From Elusimicrobia bacterium RIFOXYA2_FULL_47_53 (GTDB lineage Bacteria > Elusimicrobiota > Endomicrobiia > Endomicrobiales > XYA2-FULL-47-53), in the NCBI GenBank assembly GCA_001800315.1, contig MGVE01000018.1, forward strand, positions 56,563 to 120,562: DNA of 64,000 nucleotides, written 5' to 3'. This document shows, piece by piece, positions 10,796 through 20,072 of the stretch. Made by a program: the position numbers and the translations under genes. The notes beneath the pieces were generated by a model. The model saw nothing but the letters and a program-made list of their open reading frames with translations. It searched no databases and was not told the DNA's origin. The number at the start of each line of letters is the position of its first letter. Position 1 is the stretch's first letter.

Positions 10796-11181
10796 ATAAA
10801 AAACATTTTGAGACGCTGAAGCCTTCTTTCAACGGGATAGACAAATCGTTGTTGCTCGCGATGCCTTATGAGTATAAGGGCAGGGATATTGAGGTGCTGG
10901 CCGAAACCGACGAATTTACCTGCCTTTGCCCCTGGTCGGGCCTGCCGGATTTTGCCAGGGTTGCCGTAAAATATACTCCCGACAAGTCGGTGGTGGAATT
11001 AAAATCCCTTAAGTTTTACCTGCAGTCCTTCAGGATGACCGGCATAGTGCACGAGAGCGCCGTAAACAGGATTCTGGAAGATGTTTCAAAATGCGTGAGG
11101 CCCAGAAGCATGAGCGTTGAAATGGTTTTTAACCTGCGCGGTGGCATAAAAACAACGGTAAGAGCGGAATATAAAAAATAA
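10792..11181 (+). CDS. queF: NADPH-dependent 7-cyano-7-deazaguanine reductase QueF (short form)
   Basis: EFTCLCPWSGLPDFARVAVKY and VELKSLKFYLQSFRMTGIVHE match the QueF catalytic Cys and His-Glu regions. Confidence 0.85.
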   Translation: MNKKHFETLKPSFNGIDKSLLLAMPYEYKGRDIEVLAETDEFTCLCPWSGLPDFARVAVKYTPDKSVVELKSLKFYLQSFRMTGIVHESAVNRILEDVSKCVRPRSMSVEMVFNLRGGIKTTVRAEYKK

Positions 11182-11185
11182 AACT

Positions 11186-12979
11186 ATGAATACCTGGTCA
11201 ATTTCCACGACAGTAAGAAACCCTGAAAGATTAAGAGAATTCTTAAGAGTTCTCAAACTTTTAGAGGGACTGCCATTTAATAAAACCAATCAGATAAAGT
11301 ATCAAGAGCTATTGATACAGCATAGGTTGTATGTTCCCATGAACATACCTCCCAAATACTCCGAGTACTATGAAAAACCAACGCTTGATATTCCTTTTGA
11401 GACGGCAAGAAGTATATTTGAGTATCAGAAATATGAGGATCCTCCAATGAGGGGAAGGCAGTCAGTTAATCCGTTGAATAAGTTAGGTTTTTCTATAGCG
11501 AGGGAAAATTATGGTAATATCATCATCACTGATTTGGGAAACAAGTATTTGACAGGAGATTATGATATAGGATATGTGTTTTTAAAAAGTTTGTTAAAAC
11601 TACAATTCCCAAATCCGTGGAGCACAGATTTTTCTGAGAGGAAGGGTTTCAATGTAATGCCGTTGATGGCAGCGCTACATTTCATTAGAAAAGTTGATGA
11701 GAGATTTGAGCGAAAGGGGTTGACGCAGACAGAGTTTTCGCTGTTTGTTCCGACATTGGTGAACTTTGCTCTGATAGATAGATATGTTGATGAATTGTTA
11801 AAGTATAGGGAGTCAAGGGATAAAGAGAAATTCATTTACAACTTTGCCAAATGGTTTTATGACATCAAAAAACCAACGGAAGTCCAAATAAACAATTTTT
11901 TTGAATATGGCGACAATATAATGCGATATTTCAGGTTAACAAGATATTTCTCGGTGACGAGAGGTGCGTTCGGTTCCGAATGGAGAATTGATGTTGAACC
12001 AAGCAGGGAAACAGAAGTAAAATTATTGCTTGAGAAGTATAATGGAAGCGCTCTTTCGTTTAAATCGAAGGAGGATTACCTTTCGTATATTTCAGATATT
12101 TCTAAGCCAGAATTGCCCTCGGATAATATCAATAGCGTGAAGAGGATCGCCATGGCGCTTATTACTGATATTAAAAAGATGATTTCAAGTAATAATGTTC
12201 CCATGGGGGCAGCGAGTAATGATTTGTTAAATGTAAATATAGCGGATAAGTCAAAGCGCGAGATAGATAGCATTATTGCTGAGCTCAGGAACTTAAACAT
12301 TGAGATCAAGGAAACAATTACAAAAATGTTTTTGAGGGGTAATGTTGAGCAGCTCCAAAACATAGTGCGGTTATTGAGGGATTATAGGGCAATAAGGAAA
12401 CTGTCACCCGAAGAATTTGAAAAAGTAGTAGCTGACGCTTTAATAATTATTGATGACGAAATTAATATTAAGGCAAATTTTCCTGTTGATGATAATGGTG
12501 AGCCTATTAGCCATGCGCCGGGGAATCGGCCCGATATAGAATGCTTTTATAAATCATATAATGCTATCTGCGAGGTTACATTAAACACATCAAATATGCA
12601 ATGGGTGTCTGAAACTCAGCCAGTAATGAGACATCTAAGGGAGTTTGAATTAAAACATTCCAAGTCAAATTCATATTGCTTATTTATAGCTCCTAAAATA
12701 CATGGCGATACTTTGTATCATTTCTGGGTTTCGATAAAGCATGGGTATAATGGGCCGACAAAACAAAAAATAATTCCTATGACTACAGAGCAGTTCGCGG
12801 TATTGCTTGAAACGCTTATAATTCTTTTACAAAAAGGCAAAAAGCTTAGTCATGTTGATGTTGAATCTCTATATGAAAAAATTGTCACTGAAACGGATAA
12901 GGTCGCGGGTTATGCGGAATGGTCAGCATCGTTTCCTGGAATCATTGATAACTGGCGTAATGGGCTAATAGTGAGATGA
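11186..12979 (+). CDS. Type II restriction endonuclease, AlwI-like family
   Basis: N-terminus MNTWSISTTVRNPERLREFLRVL resembles AlwI-family REases. Candidate PD-(D/E)xK-like site GNRPDIECFY...ICEVTL. Followed directly by two DNA MTases. Confidence 0.75.
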   Translation: MNTWSISTTVRNPERLREFLRVLKLLEGLPFNKTNQIKYQELLIQHRLYVPMNIPPKYSEYYEKPTLDIPFETARSIFEYQKYEDPPMRGRQSVNPLNKLGFSIARENYGNIIITDLGNKYLTGDYDIGYVFLKSLLKLQFPNPWSTDFSERKGFNVMPLMAALHFIRKVDERFERKGLTQTEFSLFVPTLVNFALIDRYVDELLKYRESRDKEKFIYNFAKWFYDIKKPTEVQINNFFEYGDNIMRYFRLTRYFSVTRGAFGSEWRIDVEPSRETEVKLLLEKYNGSALSFKSKEDYLSYISDISKPELPSDNINSVKRIAMALITDIKKMISSNNVPMGAASNDLLNVNIADKSKREIDSIIAELRNLNIEIKETITKMFLRGNVEQLQNIVRLLRDYRAIRKLSPEEFEKVVADALIIIDDEINIKANFPVDDNGEPISHAPGNRPDIECFYKSYNAICEVTLNTSNMQWVSETQPVMRHLREFELKHSKSNSYCLFIAPKIHGDTLYHFWVSIKHGYNGPTKQKIIPMTTEQFAVLLETLIILLQKGKKLSHVDVESLYEKIVTETDKVAGYAEWSASFPGIIDNWRNGLIVR

Positions 12980-13773
12980 AAATAAATTGTATTTATCACG
13001 GCGATTGTGTCTCAATAATGAAGACTAAATTCGACAAAGGTTCAGTTGCTTTGGTATATGCCGACCCGCCCTATAATCTTTCCGGCAAACAATTAAATCT
13101 TCCCAATAATCAGACCGGCGGCGCTTTCTATAAAATGAACGAAAAATGGGACACATTTACAGGAGAGTCTTATGCTGTATTTACTAGCAGATGGATTAAG
13201 GCAGCGGTTGATCTGTTAAAGCAAAATGGTAGTATGTATATATCGTGCACTCAACATAATATCGGTGAAATTATAGTGGTTTCAAAAAAAATGGGATTAA
13301 AACTCAATAATGTGTTAACCTGGTATAAGGTAAATGCTATGCCAAATATCACCAAGAGAACCTTTACGCATTCAACTGAATTTGTTTGTTGGTTTGTAAA
13401 AGGGAGCAACTGGTTATTTAATTACGAGGAAGTTAAAAAATTTAATCCAAATAGAACGAAGGATGGTAACTACAAGCAGATGAGGGATTTTTTGGATTTC
13501 ATTGAGTTGCCTGTGGTTCAGGGTAAGGAAAGGCTTAGGGATGAAGAGGGTAGGGCCTTGCATCCGACGCAAAAACCCGAGAAACTAATTGAATTAATAT
13601 TGTTAGCGTCTTCTAATCAGAACGATATTGTTATGGATCCGTTTTTTGGAACAGGTACAACCGGGATTGTGGCAACGAGAATGAAAAGGGCTTGGATTGG
13701 AATTGAACAAAATATTGAATATATCAAAATGGCTAAAAAAAGGATAAAAGGTGGACGGTTATGTCTGAAATGA
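12976..13773 (+). CDS. DNA adenine methyltransferase, beta-type motif order (RM module MTase 1)
   Basis: YADPPYNLSGKQ (motif IV) precedes MDPFFGTGTTGIVA (motif I); HPTQKPEKL. Confidence 0.9.
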   Translation: MKINCIYHGDCVSIMKTKFDKGSVALVYADPPYNLSGKQLNLPNNQTGGAFYKMNEKWDTFTGESYAVFTSRWIKAAVDLLKQNGSMYISCTQHNIGEIIVVSKKMGLKLNNVLTWYKVNAMPNITKRTFTHSTEFVCWFVKGSNWLFNYEEVKKFNPNRTKDGNYKQMRDFLDFIELPVVQGKERLRDEEGRALHPTQKPEKLIELILLASSNQNDIVMDPFFGTGTTGIVATRMKRAWIGIEQNIEYIKMAKKRIKGGRLCLK

Positions 13774-14609
13774 AATTGAAAAAGGGCAATTGCGTTGAAT
13801 TACTTAGAGAGCTGAAAGAAAAAAGCATTGATATGATATTTGCTGATCCTCCTTATAATCTGTCCGGTAAGAATAATTTGACGGTAAAGAATGGTAAAAT
13901 CGCAGTTTGCGATAAAGGCGATTGGGATGTAATTAAAGATATTCATGGTTTTAATGAAGAATGGGTTCGGGAGTGTTTGAGGGTATTGAAGGATGATGGT
14001 ACCATATGGATTTCAGGAACATTGCATAATCATCCGTCAATAGGCGTTATCCTTAAAAAATTGGGCTTATGGATTATTAATGATATTATCTGGTTTAAAA
14101 GAAATGCTCCTCCATTGTTATCTCAGAACCGTTTTGTTCCTTCCACTGAGTTGATATGGGTGGCCAGTAAAACAAAAAAGTATTATTTTGATTATGCTAC
14201 GGCAAAACGAATTAATAATGGGAAGCAAATGAGAAATATGTGGGAAATAAATGCGGAAAGGCATATTACAAAACACCCAACAGAAAAACCAGAAACACTT
14301 TTAGAACGAATAATTATGATAGGAACAAAGAAGGGCTCTACTGTTTTGGATCCATTTATGGGTTCTGGTACAACCGGAGCTGTAGCGGTCAGGCAGGGAC
14401 GAAATTTTGTCGGATTTGAAATCAGTGACGAATATTTTAATATGGCAAAAAAGCGTATTGAAAATAGTTTGCATTGCGGGTTAAATATCAATGATAATTA
14501 TCAGGACTTTGTGCGTCCACAGCTAAATTTTGTTTTCGTTAAAAAAGCAAAATATGCGGCAAATAAACTTAAGAAGGTCAGGAATAGGCTTGTTCAATTG
14601 GCTGTTTAG
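13761..14609 (+). CDS. DNA adenine methyltransferase, beta-type motif order (RM module MTase 2)
   Basis: FADPPYNLSGKNNL, HPTEKPETLLERI, LDPFMGSGTTGAVA. Start may be 13761 or 13770. Confidence 0.9.
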   Translation: MSEMKLKKGNCVELLRELKEKSIDMIFADPPYNLSGKNNLTVKNGKIAVCDKGDWDVIKDIHGFNEEWVRECLRVLKDDGTIWISGTLHNHPSIGVILKKLGLWIINDIIWFKRNAPPLLSQNRFVPSTELIWVASKTKKYYFDYATAKRINNGKQMRNMWEINAERHITKHPTEKPETLLERIIMIGTKKGSTVLDPFMGSGTTGAVAVRQGRNFVGFEISDEYFNMAKKRIENSLHCGLNINDNYQDFVRPQLNFVFVKKAKYAANKLKKVRNRLVQLAV

Positions 14610-14773
14610 TCAATAATACAATAGTAATTTTGGGTCTTACTAAAATTTAAAAGGAGGGTATTTGTTTGGCGGATTTATTTAATTGAAAATACATATTGAA
14701 CAAGCTGAGTCGCCATGCTGAATGTTCAATAATAGTATTGCATTCAAATTTAATTCATCAATACAAAATATTT

Positions 14774-16126
14774 ATGTTTAAAAAAATTCAAAATATACAT
14801 TTCGTTGGCATAGGCGGCGTGGGGATGTCGGGCATAGCCGAGGTCCTGCTCAGCCTAGGATACAAGGTCTCGGGATCTGACATAAAGAAATCGGATATTA
14901 CCGACCATCTGAAGAAATTGGGCGCCAGAATTTATATCGGGCACAAGGCTTCAAACATTAAAAATGCCGATGTGGTGGTCACCTCCACGGCCGTAAACAG
15001 GCAGAATCCCGAGGTGCTTCGCGCGCTTGAAGGCAAGATACCCGTGATACCCAGAGTGGAAATGCTCGCGGAACTCGCGAGGCTTAAATATACGGTGACG
15101 ATAGCCGGAACTCACGGTAAAACCACGACCACTTCCTTGACATCGCTGGTTTTGGAGTTCGGCGGGCTGGACCCGACAATGGTTATAGGCGGCAGGTTTA
15201 AAAATATTAAGAGCGGAGCCAAGCTCGGGCGCGGAGAATTTCTTGTGGCCGAAGCCGACGAGTCCGACGGTTCGTTTCTGAAGCTCTCTCCGACCATAGC
15301 TGTGGCGACCAATATAGACAACGACCATCTTGATTATTACGGGACTCTTGAGAATATCAAGCTGGCTTTTGAAAAACATCTTAACAGCGTTCCGTTTTAC
15401 GGCTGCGCTATACTTTGCGTTGACGACCCCGTGATAGCGGGGCTGCTGCCGCAGATTAAGCGCAGGTACAATACCTACGGTTTTAACTCGGGCTCCGATT
15501 TTTCGGCGGGCAGGGTGAGATACACCGACGGCGGCTCGCAGTTCAGTGTAAGTTATAAAAATAAAAAGCTCGGCAATATATCGCTCAATGTGCCCGGCAG
15601 GCATAATATATTAAATTCTCTGGCGGCTATCGCCGTGGGGCACGAGTTGGGAATACCCTTCTCAAAGATTTCCGCTGCTATCAGGGCTTTTGACGGAGTG
15701 GGCAGAAGGCTTGAGAAAAAAGGCGAGAAGAACGGCATTATGGTTCTGGACGACTACGCCCATCATCCCACGGAGATAAGAGTGACCATTGACGCCGTCA
15801 AGAAGTCCTGGCCGAAGCGCAGGCTCGTTGTCCTTTTTCAGCCGCACAGGTATTCAAGGACCGCTCATCTGCACTCGGAATTCGGCGCGGCTTTCGCCAA
15901 TGCCGACGAAATAAGGCTTATGGAGATATACGCCGCAGGAGAAAAACCGCAGGCGGGCGTCACGAGCCGGCTTATTTTTGACGCGATGCTTGAGAACGGC
16001 AGGAACCCTCAGTTTTTTCAGGACAGCGGAGTGCTTTCCGGCCAGTTGAAGAAGGGGGACATCCTTCTTACGCTCGGCGCCGGAGATGTCTGGAAAACGG
16101 GAGAGGAAATATTAAAACTGATCTGA
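14774..16126 (+). CDS. murC: UDP-N-acetylmuramate--L-alanine ligase
   Basis: HFVGIGGVGMSGIAEVL, GTHGKTTTTSL, DDYAHHPTEI. Start placed at the ATG of MFKKIQNIHFVG; the ORF track start at 14696 lies in AT-rich spacer. Confidence 0.95.
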   Translation: MFKKIQNIHFVGIGGVGMSGIAEVLLSLGYKVSGSDIKKSDITDHLKKLGARIYIGHKASNIKNADVVVTSTAVNRQNPEVLRALEGKIPVIPRVEMLAELARLKYTVTIAGTHGKTTTTSLTSLVLEFGGLDPTMVIGGRFKNIKSGAKLGRGEFLVAEADESDGSFLKLSPTIAVATNIDNDHLDYYGTLENIKLAFEKHLNSVPFYGCAILCVDDPVIAGLLPQIKRRYNTYGFNSGSDFSAGRVRYTDGGSQFSVSYKNKKLGNISLNVPGRHNILNSLAAIAVGHELGIPFSKISAAIRAFDGVGRRLEKKGEKNGIMVLDDYAHHPTEIRVTIDAVKKSWPKRRLVVLFQPHRYSRTAHLHSEFGAAFANADEIRLMEIYAAGEKPQAGVTSRLIFDAMLENGRNPQFFQDSGVLSGQLKKGDILLTLGAGDVWKTGEEILKLI

Positions 16127-17007
16127 CAAAAATATTATCCACGGTAGTCTCTTCCCTGAAAATAGAAGAACCGCTTAAAAATCATTCTACTTTCCGCATA
16201 GGAGGCCCGGCGAGGTACTTCGCCGAATTGCACGGCAAAAAAGAACTTGCCGGTGTTTTTTCGCTGTGCCGGAGGGAAAATGTTCCTTTTATGGTCATGG
16301 GCGGCGGCTCAAACATATTATTTTCCGACAAAGGCTTCCCGGGCGTAATCGCGGTTTTGCGGGGAGAGTTTACGGAATTCGCCTTCAAAGGCACTCGGCT
16401 GGAGGCGGGAGCCGGAGCCGCCGCGGCTTTGCTGGTTAATAAATCCCTGAATAAATCTCTTTCGGGGCTTGAACTGCTGGCCGGTGTTCCCGGCACTCTG
16501 GGCGGGGCGCTTTGCGGCAACGCCGGGACCAAAGACTCCTGGATCGGAAGCCTGGTTGAAAGCGTGGAAATACTGGCCGAATCCGGAACTTTTGTGACTC
16601 TTGCGGGCAAAGACCTGTCGTTTGGCTATAGAACATCAAATCTCTCGGGAAAGATAATTTCGCGGGCTTCCCTTAACTTGATAAAGGCAGAAAAAAATGA
16701 TATTCTCAAAGCCATAGACGATTTGAAACGCCGACGGGAAACAAGCCAGCCGGAAGGTGTTTTTTGCGCCGGCTCGGTATTCAAAAATCCCTCCGGTGAA
16801 AGCGCCGCCAGGCTGATAGATGCCGCCGGCCTCAAGGGCCTTGTATTCGGCGGCGCGGCCGTCTCGGAAAAGCACGCGAACTTTATTGTGAACAAGGGTT
16901 CCGCCACCGCCCACGATGTAAAAACGCTGATCGGCATAATTCATGCCAAAGTCAAGGAGCGCTTCGGCGTAGCCCTTGACCTGGAAATAAAAATAATAGG
17001 CGAATAA
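16111..17007 (+). CDS. murB: UDP-N-acetylenolpyruvoylglucosamine reductase MurB (probable non-canonical start codon)
   Basis: Frame contains HSTFRIGGPARYFAEL upstream of the listed start at TTG 16228; also GGGSNIL, GVPGTLGGALCGNAG, FGYRTSNL, GVFCAGSVFKNP. An ATT at 16111 follows a GAGAGG Shine-Dalgarno-like sequence. Confidence 0.9.
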   Translation: MKTDLTKILSTVVSSLKIEEPLKNHSTFRIGGPARYFAELHGKKELAGVFSLCRRENVPFMVMGGGSNILFSDKGFPGVIAVLRGEFTEFAFKGTRLEAGAGAAAALLVNKSLNKSLSGLELLAGVPGTLGGALCGNAGTKDSWIGSLVESVEILAESGTFVTLAGKDLSFGYRTSNLSGKIISRASLNLIKAEKNDILKAIDDLKRRRETSQPEGVFCAGSVFKNPSGESAARLIDAAGLKGLVFGGAAVSEKHANFIVNKGSATAHDVKTLIGIIHAKVKERFGVALDLEIKIIGE

Positions 17008-17927
17008 TGGACGCAAAAAAATATTTAAAAGGCAAAAAAATAGGCGTACTGCTCGGCGGCCCCTCGTCGGAGCGCGAGATATCCATTAAAACCGGACAGG
17101 CCGTGGCTGCCTCGCTTAAAGGAATGGGTTTTAACACCGTAGCCATAGACGCCGGCGCGGATCTGCCGCAGAAATTAAAAGAGCAGTCCGTTGATTTCGC
17201 TTTTATTTCTCTTCACGGCCCCATGGGCGAAGACGGGAGCGTGCAGGGGCTTTTGGAAGTGATGAAAATCCCCTATACCGGCTGCGGGGTGCTTTCAAGC
17301 GCCGTATCCATGGATAAGGCATCGTCAAAACTTGTTTTTAACGCTTTTTCCATACCGACACCGGCCTCTATTACCCTTACGCGGGGTGATAAAATTCCCG
17401 CGGTGAAAAAATACCCTGTTGTTGTAAAACCGGCCACCCAGGGTTCGGCGATAGGCGTCTCAATACCCGGGAACAAGGCGCAGTATCTCGCGGCCATTAA
17501 AACGGCGTTTTCATATGACGATAAAATACTTATTGAAGAATTTGTCGCGGGCACCGAGATAACCGTCGGTATTCTCGGCGACAAAGCGCTTCCCGTAATT
17601 GAAATAGTGCCCAAGGGCGGATTTTACGATTTTAAATCCAAGTATCAGCCCGGCCAGTCGGACCATATAATTCCGGCGCGGATTTCTCCCTCGGCGATGA
17701 AGAAATCGCAGGAGCTGGCCCTAAGGGCTTTCAAAGCCCTCGGCTGCAAGGCCGTGGCCCGGGTGGATCTTATAGTGGATAAATCCGGCAAGCCGTGGGT
17801 ACTGGAAATAAACACTATTCCCGGCATGACCCAGACATCGCTTCTGCCGGACGCCGCGAAAGCCGCGGGCCTGAGTTTTGACAGCCTCGTGCTTAAAATT
17901 GTGGAGTATTCCGTCGGCCCGAAATAA
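17007..17927 (+). CDS. ddl: D-alanine--D-alanine ligase
   Basis: GVLLGGPSSEREISIKTG, LHGPMGEDGSVQGLLE, VLEINTIPGMT. Confidence 0.96.
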   Translation: MDAKKYLKGKKIGVLLGGPSSEREISIKTGQAVAASLKGMGFNTVAIDAGADLPQKLKEQSVDFAFISLHGPMGEDGSVQGLLEVMKIPYTGCGVLSSAVSMDKASSKLVFNAFSIPTPASITLTRGDKIPAVKKYPVVVKPATQGSAIGVSIPGNKAQYLAAIKTAFSYDDKILIEEFVAGTEITVGILGDKALPVIEIVPKGGFYDFKSKYQPGQSDHIIPARISPSAMKKSQELALRAFKALGCKAVARVDLIVDKSGKPWVLEINTIPGMTQTSLLPDAAKAAGLSFDSLVLKIVEYSVGPK

Positions 17928-17994
17928 GGTCTTTGACCGCCTGTTTGCCGGAATACATCCAGCAGAATATAATGTTCGGATTTAGAGAGAAAAT

Positions 17995-18810
17995 ATGAGT
18001 TACCGCAGGGCCCGCAGGACCTCAAAGCGCCGTTACAGGACAGTGACACTGCGTTCAAAGCTCAAAAGCGAACGCAGGAAAACTGCCGGTAAGGTTCTGC
18101 TGATCGGTACGGTGATCGGGGTATTGGCGTTCGGTTCCGTTCAGGGCTGGAAAGCCGTTTCGTCATTTTTGTTTGAGTCCGAGAGGTTTAAGATACGGCG
18201 CATTGATATAGTCGGCGCTAAAAATGTTACCAAAGGGGAAATAGAAGCTCAGCTCTCTTTCCGCACCGGAGATAATATTTTCACGGCCTGGGTTTCAAAG
18301 TCGGAACGGGACCTGCGCCAGTGCAAGCCGGAACTTAAGAAAGTCAGCGTCAGAAGAGGCTGGAAAAAGATAGTTGTAAGAATTGAGGAGCGGACACCGG
18401 TGGCTTTTGTTTCATACGGAGGCGAAAAACTCGGCATTGACTCCGATAACAGGCCGTTCCCTCTGCGGGGCCGGTGGGTGAAGCATCCGCTCCCCGAGAT
18501 AACGGCGCCGGGTGAATTGGAAAGAGCCGAGCTTCTGCGCTTTGTGAAAGACTTTTATTCTCAAGCCGGAGATTTTTCATCAAGAGCGGCGGGCTTCGGA
18601 ATAGAATCTTTAAATGAGATAACCATACGGCTTAAAGACGGCCCTCTTGTAGTCTGGGGTCGCCGCGAGAATGATAAGCTGAGCGCGAAACTTGACAGGC
18701 TTCAGCAGGTGCTTGATGACGGGCTTAAAAGATACAGCGGGCTTGAGTATGTCAATCTTGCCTTTTTTGACGACGGAAGGATAATAGTCAGGCCGAAAAG
18801 AAACGGCTGA
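17995..18810 (+). CDS. ftsQ: Cell division protein FtsQ (POTRA domain)
   Basis: Basic N-terminus, single TM, RRIDIVGAKNVTKGEIEAQL POTRA; located between ddl and ftsA. Confidence 0.85.
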   Translation: MSYRRARRTSKRRYRTVTLRSKLKSERRKTAGKVLLIGTVIGVLAFGSVQGWKAVSSFLFESERFKIRRIDIVGAKNVTKGEIEAQLSFRTGDNIFTAWVSKSERDLRQCKPELKKVSVRRGWKKIVVRIEERTPVAFVSYGGEKLGIDSDNRPFPLRGRWVKHPLPEITAPGELERAELLRFVKDFYSQAGDFSSRAAGFGIESLNEITIRLKDGPLVVWGRRENDKLSAKLDRLQQVLDDGLKRYSGLEYVNLAFFDDGRIIVRPKRNG

Positions 18811-18830
18811 TAAATTTACCGGGAGCGGAT

Positions 18831-20060
18831 ATGGGAAAAAATGAAATTGTGGCCGGTTTAGATTTTGGCAGCAGCCAGATTTGCTGCGTGCTCGGAAGCA
18901 GGGATGAATCCGGCGGGCTTGAGATACTCGGCGGAGCGAAACTGCCGTGCCGCGGAATAAAAGGCGGAGTGGTAATTAATCTTAACGAAACTTCTTTTGC
19001 CGTCCAGCGCGTTCTTGAACAGATTGAAGACCAAGCAGGGCAGACCGTCAGGCAGGTTTACCTGGGACTGCGCGGCAACCACATTGAGTCGGTCAACGCC
19101 AAGGGCGCTATAAATATTTCGCGCACCGACAAGGAAATCACCGCCGAGGATGTCGCCGGAGTGACTGAAAACGCAAAGACCATAAGGCTCTCAAACGACA
19201 GGGAAATCATCAATACCATCGCGCAGGAATATTTTCTAAACCATCAGGGAGGCGTGCCGGATCCCGTTGGCATGGAAGGCAGCCACCTGGAAGTAGAGGT
19301 GCATATTTTAACAGGTTCTTCCAGCCACCTGAGCAATATTTATAAATCCGTCGCGCAGGCGGGTTTTGAGATAGTGGAGCCGATCTACGGGCTGCTTGCC
19401 GTAGGCGACCTGGTGGTTACTCAGGAAGAAAAGGACCTCGGCTGCCTGCTCATAGACCTCGGCGGCATGACAACGGGAATTTCGGTTTACAACGAAGGCA
19501 GTATCAGGTTTTCCAAGGAGCTGCAGATAGGATCGGATTTTATCACAAGAGACCTTTCTCATAACCTGCGGACTTCGCTTTCAACCGCCCAGTCCATAAA
19601 GGAAAAGTACGGCGTCGCCATGGGCAGCCTTTTGAAAACCGACAGCAAATTTGACTTCACCGGGGTTGACGGAAAAACCGTAAGGCAGGGAACGCGCAAG
19701 CAGCTTGTTGAAATAATCCAGCCGAGGCTTGACCAGATATTCGTGGCTATTGACCAGGAACTGCAGGACGCTAATTTAAACGATATTTTTATTCCAGGAG
19801 GCGTCATAATAACCGGAGGCGGGGCTATGCTTGAAGGCATGGTCCAGGCCGCCGAACAGGCCTTGGGATCGCTCGCGAGAATAGGGCTGCCCCAGGATAC
19901 GCGCGGGCCGGAAGAGATCATTTCAAATCCGACTTACGCCACGGCGATTGGGCTTCTTAAATACGACCTCGCGGCCGGACACGGCTGGGCTTCCCGCAAA
20001 ACGGCAAAAGGCCCCTCGTGGTGGAGCAAATTCAGAAACTGGAGCGACGACATTTTTTAA
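18831..20060 (+). CDS. ftsA: Cell division protein FtsA
   Basis: AGLDFGSSQICCVLG, VLTGSSSHLSNI, LIDLGGMTTGISVY, ITGGGAMLEG. Confidence 0.95.
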   Translation: MGKNEIVAGLDFGSSQICCVLGSRDESGGLEILGGAKLPCRGIKGGVVINLNETSFAVQRVLEQIEDQAGQTVRQVYLGLRGNHIESVNAKGAINISRTDKEITAEDVAGVTENAKTIRLSNDREIINTIAQEYFLNHQGGVPDPVGMEGSHLEVEVHILTGSSSHLSNIYKSVAQAGFEIVEPIYGLLAVGDLVVTQEEKDLGCLLIDLGGMTTGISVYNEGSIRFSKELQIGSDFITRDLSHNLRTSLSTAQSIKEKYGVAMGSLLKTDSKFDFTGVDGKTVRQGTRKQLVEIIQPRLDQIFVAIDQELQDANLNDIFIPGGVIITGGGAMLEGMVQAAEQALGSLARIGLPQDTRGPEEIISNPTYATAIGLLKYDLAAGHGWASRKTAKGPSWWSKFRNWSDDIF

Positions 20061-20072
20061 CAGGGATAAACT

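Noticed and set aside
14951-15604. 217-aa minus-strand ORF opposite murC
   Set aside because: Shadow ORF of a conserved CDS.
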